Origin: an uncultured Prevotellaceae bacterium
GTDB lineage: Bacteria > Bacteroidota > Bacteroidia > Bacteroidales > Bacteroidaceae
Assembly (NCBI GenBank): GCA_947306845.1
Contig: CAMZHP010000042.1
Coordinates: 1-16,026, forward strand
Direction: 5' to 3'
DNA: 16,026 bases
A program made the position numbers and the translations under genes. Of this stretch, positions 13,503-16,026 are shown in pieces. Positions within the stretch are counted from its first letter, which is position 1. Each line of letters opens with the position of its first letter. The notes below the pieces were generated by a model. It did no database searches, was not told where the DNA came from, and saw nothing but the letters and a program-made list of their open reading frames with translations.

Positions 13503-14261
13503 ATGAAATATCTGTATCGTCTGTATCAATTGGTCGTATGTGTGCCTGTGGTGGTGATTTGGTCTATTGTCATCTCTCTGATGATCATCATAGGCTGTGC
13601 GCTCGGAGGTGGCAAGTTCTGGGGCTATTATCCGGGCAAGTGGTGGGGATGGCTTATCGTGAGAATTTTCCTGCTGCCTGTCAAGGTGGAGGGGAAGGGC
13701 ATCCTTGAGCGCGACCAATCATACGTCTTCGTCGCCAACCATCAGGGCGCTTTTGATATCTTTCTCATCTATGGCTTCCTGGGACGCAACATCCGATGGA
13801 TGATGAAGCATCAGATACTCAAGATTCCATTTGTGGGAACAGCCTGCAAGTCTTCCCACCAGATCATCATCGACAAGCGGGGGCCCAAACGCATCAAGGC
13901 CAGTTACGACCAGGCGCGTGAGATTCTCAAGGAGGGGGTGTCGCTGATGGTGTTCCCTGAGGGCGCGCGCACTTTCACTGGCCACATGGGGCATTTCACA
14001 CGTGGGGCTTTCATGCTCGCCGATGAGTTGCAGCTGCCTGTCGTGCCCATCACCATCAACGGCTCGTTCAATGTGATGCCACGTACAAACGACTGGCATT
14101 TCGTCAACTGGCATCCGCTGAGCATCACCGTGCATCAGCCCATCTATCCAATCGGTGAGGGCAGCACCAACATCGCTTCCACCATGACCGACAGCTACAG
14201 TGCCGTGATGGGTGACCTCGTCCCCGAATATCAGGGCTACGTCGAGAACCCCGACCAGTGA
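13503..14261 (+). CDS. PlsC-type lysophospholipid acyltransferase
   Basis: A 252-residue membrane enzyme of the 1-acyl-glycerol-3-phosphate acyltransferase family, which adds the second acyl chain to make phosphatidate for phospholipid synthesis. The catalytic HX4D motif is H80-D85 in NHQGAFD. FPEGAR at 151-156 is the glycerol-phosphate-binding motif, and VPITINGSFN at 181-190 is a later family block. Hydrophobic helices lie at about 8-33 and 48-62. Some bacterial relatives acylate other lipids, so the exact acceptor is inferred. It is the last gene of the operon, 12 bases after the phosphoesterase gene, and is followed by a small stem-loop (14267-14281) and then a repeat-rich convergent region. 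Confidence 0.9.
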   Translation: MKYLYRLYQLVVCVPVVVIWSIVISLMIIIGCALGGGKFWGYYPGKWWGWLIVRIFLLPVKVEGKGILERDQSYVFVANHQGAFDIFLIYGFLGRNIRWMMKHQILKIPFVGTACKSSHQIIIDKRGPKRIKASYDQAREILKEGVSLMVFPEGARTFTGHMGHFTRGAFMLADELQLPVVPITINGSFNVMPRTNDWHFVNWHPLSITVHQPIYPIGEGSTNIASTMTDSYSAVMGDLVPEYQGYVENPDQ

Positions 14262-14266
14262 AAAGG

Positions 14267-14281
14267 TTCATCTCGGATGAA
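14267..14281. terminator. Small stem-loop after the operon
   Basis: TTCATC and GATGAA form a 6-bp stem around TCG, six bases after the acyltransferase stop codon. No T-run follows, so it is a weak candidate terminator. Confidence 0.3.
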
Positions 14282-14308
14282 AGAATAATTCAACTTACTC
14301 TACGTTTA

Positions 14309-14369
14309 TTCAAGTTTCGCATTTGCTCAACTTGCAAGTAGTTAAGTAGTTAAGAAGTTATCGCTTCGC
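14309..14369 (+). repeat. Intergenic direct repeat, left copy
   Basis: This segment (TTCAAGTTTCGCATTTGCTC, then CAACTT, TAGTTAAGTAGTTAAGAAG and a TATCGCTTCGC end) closely resembles 15193-15254 in the same orientation. The two copies bracket the SGNH hydrolase gene. No coding potential. Confidence 0.7.
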
Positions 14370-14494
14370 TGAGAAGTTAAAGCCATTACCTTTTATTGCT
14401 TGGAGGAGACTGCTTTGGTCGAATGGGGACGACACGCGGATCATATGGCTTAACTTCTTTAACTACTTAACTTCTTTAACTACTTTCAACTTGC
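14334..14494. repeat. Imperfect inverted repeat between convergent genes
   Basis: The left arm (14334-14381, TAGTTAAG words) pairs imperfectly with the right arm (14449-14494, TTCTTTAACTACTTAAC words). Both arms carry several TAGTTAA motifs and outer GCAAG/CTTGC ends. The repeat lies between the + strand operon end at 14261 and the - strand gene end at 14512, so it may act as a two-way transcription stop. The 67 bases between the arms contain no gene. Confidence 0.6.
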
Positions 14495-14511
14495 GGCAAT
14501 TGAATGGGGCT

Positions 14512-15171
14512 TTAAAGGCCGGCTTCCAACAACTGGGCGCAGATGCTCTTCATGCCGCTGATGGACGGATGGCCGTTCTGCTTCTCAATATCATGGAGTT
14601 CAACGAGTTTCACGTTGTAGTGTTTGCAGACTTCACGCATGGACTCGTTGACAGGCTCTTTCAATTCTGAGTTCAGGATGAAGCAGATTTCTGCTTCGGG
14701 ATATCGTTTCTGGAGCATGTCGATCAGGCAGGCGAGGGCAGGGCGGAATTGCTTGCAATCTTCTTGGGTCCAGTCCGAGTACTGATACTCGCCAATGGGT
14801 GAGTTGGCCCAGGCATCGTTGGTGCCGCCAAAGACAAAGATGATGTCAGGATGGCCCAGGCTGTCCACACGTGAAATAAAGTTGCTGCGCGAAGTGTCCA
14901 TCCGGCCATAGCCAGTGCCGCAGATGGTTGTGCCACCCCACGAGTCATTCTTCTCCAACGCGTAGCCCTTGGCCTTGATGTAGAGGTCCCACCAGGTCTG
15001 TTCTATCTCCGTGACATCATTTCGGTCATTGGGATAGAAGGACGAATAATTGGAAGGAATGACCCCAACAAAAGTGGAGTAAGAATCACCAAGGACCGAC
15101 ACTTTTTTCTGTGCTGACAAACATGCACACGTTGCCACCATCAGCATCACCAAAAACAATTTTTTCATCAT
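14512..15171 (-). CDS. Secreted SGNH/GDSL-family hydrolase
   Basis: A 219-residue predicted esterase or acetylhydrolase exported by an N-terminal signal peptide (residues 1-20, cleavage near LSA; a C at 15 and 17 makes a lipobox conceivable but not convincing). SGNH blocks: GDSYS at 28-32 with nucleophile S30, the SWGG glycine segment at 77-80, GGTND at 115-119 with N118, and H201 in GHPS. The usual acid three residues before the catalytic histidine is Q198 here, so the triad is not canonical. Family members remove acyl or acetyl groups from glycans or lipids; the substrate is unknown. It stands alone on the - strand, convergent with the preceding operon and flanked by direct repeats. Two adjacent ATGs (15171 and 15168) are possible starts. 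Confidence 0.87.
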   Translation of the reverse strand: MMKKLFLVMLMVATCACLSAQKKVSVLGDSYSTFVGVIPSNYSSFYPNDRNDVTEIEQTWWDLYIKAKGYALEKNDSWGGTTICGTGYGRMDTSRSNFISRVDSLGHPDIIFVFGGTNDAWANSPIGEYQYSDWTQEDCKQFRPALACLIDMLQKRYPEAEICFILNSELKEPVNESMREVCKHYNVKLVELHDIEKQNGHPSISGMKSICAQLLEAGL

Positions 15172-15192
15172 AAGTTGATATTAAGTTAGTAA

Positions 15193-15254
15193 TTCAAGTA
15201 TTGCATTCGCTCAACTTTCAGGTTGTTAAGTAGTTAAAGAAGTTATCACTTCGC
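15193..15254 (+). repeat. Intergenic direct repeat, right copy
   Basis: Counterpart of 14309-14369 (TTCAAGTATTGCATTCGCTC, CAACTT, GTTAAGTAGTTAAAGAAG, TATCACTTCGC). In this position it would lie within the 5' leader of the - strand SGNH gene. Confidence 0.7.
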
Positions 15255-15283
15255 CTCCTGTTCTTCAGGTCATCTTGACGGCA

Positions 15284-15291
15284 CAAAGATA
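15284..15291 (-). promoter_or_regulatory. Possible -7 element for the SGNH gene
   Basis: On the - strand this reads TATCTTTG, an exact match to TAnnTTTG. I see no clear -33 element at the right distance. The start codon lies about 110 bases downstream, so the leader would be long and would contain the TAGTTAA repeat. Confidence 0.45.
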
Positions 15292-15443
15292 ACAAAAAGG
15301 AATCAAACATTCTTCATCGAGACAATAATTCTTTACTCATCATCTTCCGCAAGTTTTGAAAAAACTGATAGGTTTCTGAACTTCTCTTCATATCATTTCA
15401 GTTGGTGTGTGCCTTGTTGCTCAGAGAAGATAAAAAGGAGTCT

Positions 15444-15584
15444 TCTCACGAATTGTCGAATTATCGAATTATTTGGTGCTCACCAATTCTCAAATTCGCT
15501 AATTCGGGACTTTAAATTTCTCACGAATTGTCGAATTATCGAATTATTTGGTGCTCATAAATTCTCAAATTCGCTAATTCGGGA
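15444..15584 (+). repeat. 75-bp tandem repeat with internal fold-back
   Basis: Two copies begin at 15444 and 15519. The first 66 bases of each agree except at two bases after GGTGCTCA, where the first reads CC and the second TA. Each unit is built from CGAATT words (CGAATTGTCGAATTATCGAA) followed by complementary words (CAAATTCGCTAATTCG), so each can fold into an imperfect stem about 55-60 nt long around GGTGCTC. No gene is credible here. Confidence 0.85.
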
Positions 15585-15591
15585 TAAAATA

Positions 15592-15748
15592 CTCTGTGTC
15601 TTTGTACTTCTGTGTTGAATTATTATTCGTGGAAATTCGTGAAGATCCGTGGTTGAAAACAATTCATGAAAAATTCATGGTCTATTCGTGGTCATTATAT
15701 GTGAAAAAAAAGAAACGCGAATTACCATGTAATTGTTCATTAATTTTG
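15592..15748 (+). repeat. Intergenic repeat family, copy 3
   Basis: CTCTGTGTCTTTGTACTTCT ending GTGTTG at 15592-15617, then several ATTCGTGG/ATTCATGG words (15626-15692), then ACCATGTAAT and CATTAATTTTGA (15723-15749). Order and spacing resemble 2579-2705. Unlike that copy, it is followed by about 265 more gene-free bases before the window end. Confidence 0.6.
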
Positions 15749-15762
15749 ACCGCTCCGCGGTC
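15748..15762. other. Perfect 6-bp hairpin
   Basis: GACCGC and GCGGTC form a 6-bp G+C-rich stem around TCC in otherwise AT-rich DNA; GTGTGTTTTA follows. It could be a weak terminator for + strand transcription, though no gene is seen just upstream. Confidence 0.35.
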
Positions 15763-16026
15763 GTGTGTTTTATGTACCCAATTTTATTTTGTCCTTTTTA
15801 CGAATACCACCATAGTGAATTCTCAAATTCTCATGCAAAAACACAATGAAAAATGGTGTGAAAAGAATAAAGTAGTTTTTGATTAAAATATATCACATTT
15901 ATAATACCCTAAAATCCGCAACTTTGCATTCTGGCTGCCGATTTGCCGTCAAAAGTTATTTTTGGCCTCTCGAAAAATTCCACCGAAAGGAGTGATTTTC
16001 TGAGATTTAATGCTTATATTTGCCAT
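15763..16026. other. Gene-free stretch at the window end
   Basis: AT-rich sequence with no convincing gene on either strand. Short open frames here lack a start context, a signal peptide or recognisable motifs. CAACTTTG at 15919-15926 is a near match to a -7 element, without a good -33 partner. Confidence 0.5.
16015..16022 (+). promoter_or_regulatory. Possible -7 element for a gene beyond the window
   Basis: TATATTTG matches TAnnTTTG exactly and is preceded by GCT, as in the promoter at 2736-2743 (GC then TATATTTG). The -33 region is weak. It suggests a + strand gene starting past 16026. Confidence 0.4.

Noticed and set aside
15409..15886. Two short + strand open frames near the window end
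   Set aside because: They consist of translated tandem repeats and AT-rich spacer; no motifs, signal peptide or promoter support.
1..16026. Defence system, prophage or integrative element
   Set aside because: No nuclease, integrase, transposase, toxin-antitoxin, phage structural or relaxase gene was found; the remaining genes are ordinary chromosomal functions.

Overview
The window looks like a chromosomal segment of a Bacteroidales bacterium, most likely Prevotella or a close relative. Three things point there: promoters of the Bacteroidetes form (TTTG, about 20 bases, TAnnTTTG) instead of -35/-10 boxes; secreted proteins combining a dockerin-like EF-hand, an Ig-like segment and a FISUMP-type domain; and long AT-rich intergenic stretches built from short degenerate repeats. 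The assignment is from sequence character only; no marker gene or rRNA is present.

Positions 1-5264 hold a direct tandem duplication. Bases 1-2460 reappear, as far as I can read without a single change, at 2805-5264 (period 2804). Each unit carries two related secreted proteins (13-1008 and 1042-2061; copies at 2817-3812 and 3846-4865), followed by a non-coding module bounded by imperfect inverted repeats and holding hairpins and a 23-bp tandem array. Identity stops inside that array, as expected if the duplication arose by unequal crossing-over between related intergenic elements.

From 5478 to 8252 is a PMCA-type calcium-transporting P-type ATPase with its own promoter. After a repeat-rich gap come two overlapping small genes (8460-9177): a DivIC/FtsB-like division protein and a four-helix membrane protein of unknown function.

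From 9288 to 14261 five genes on the + strand form a tight apparent operon behind one recognisable promoter: a DUF4369-like lipoprotein, dihydroorotase (pyrimidine synthesis), a free-standing cobalamin-dependent methionine synthase activation domain, a membrane-anchored metallophosphoesterase, and a PlsC-type acyltransferase. Junctions are 9 bp apart, 17 bp overlapping, 4 bp overlapping and 12 bp apart. The functions are mixed: nucleotide and one-carbon metabolism together with envelope lipid chemistry.

A convergent SGNH/GDSL hydrolase gene lies at 14512-15171 on the - strand. An imperfect inverted repeat of TAGTTAA motifs separates it from the operon. The last 855 bp (15172-16026) hold no convincing gene but several repeats, including a 75-bp hairpin-forming tandem repeat and another copy of an intergenic family also found at 2579 and 5336. 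The window closes on a promoter-like sequence for a gene beyond the edge. No rRNA, tRNA, CRISPR array, transposase, integrase, defence system or phage gene was recognised. The most unusual content is the perfect duplication and the layered intergenic repeats.
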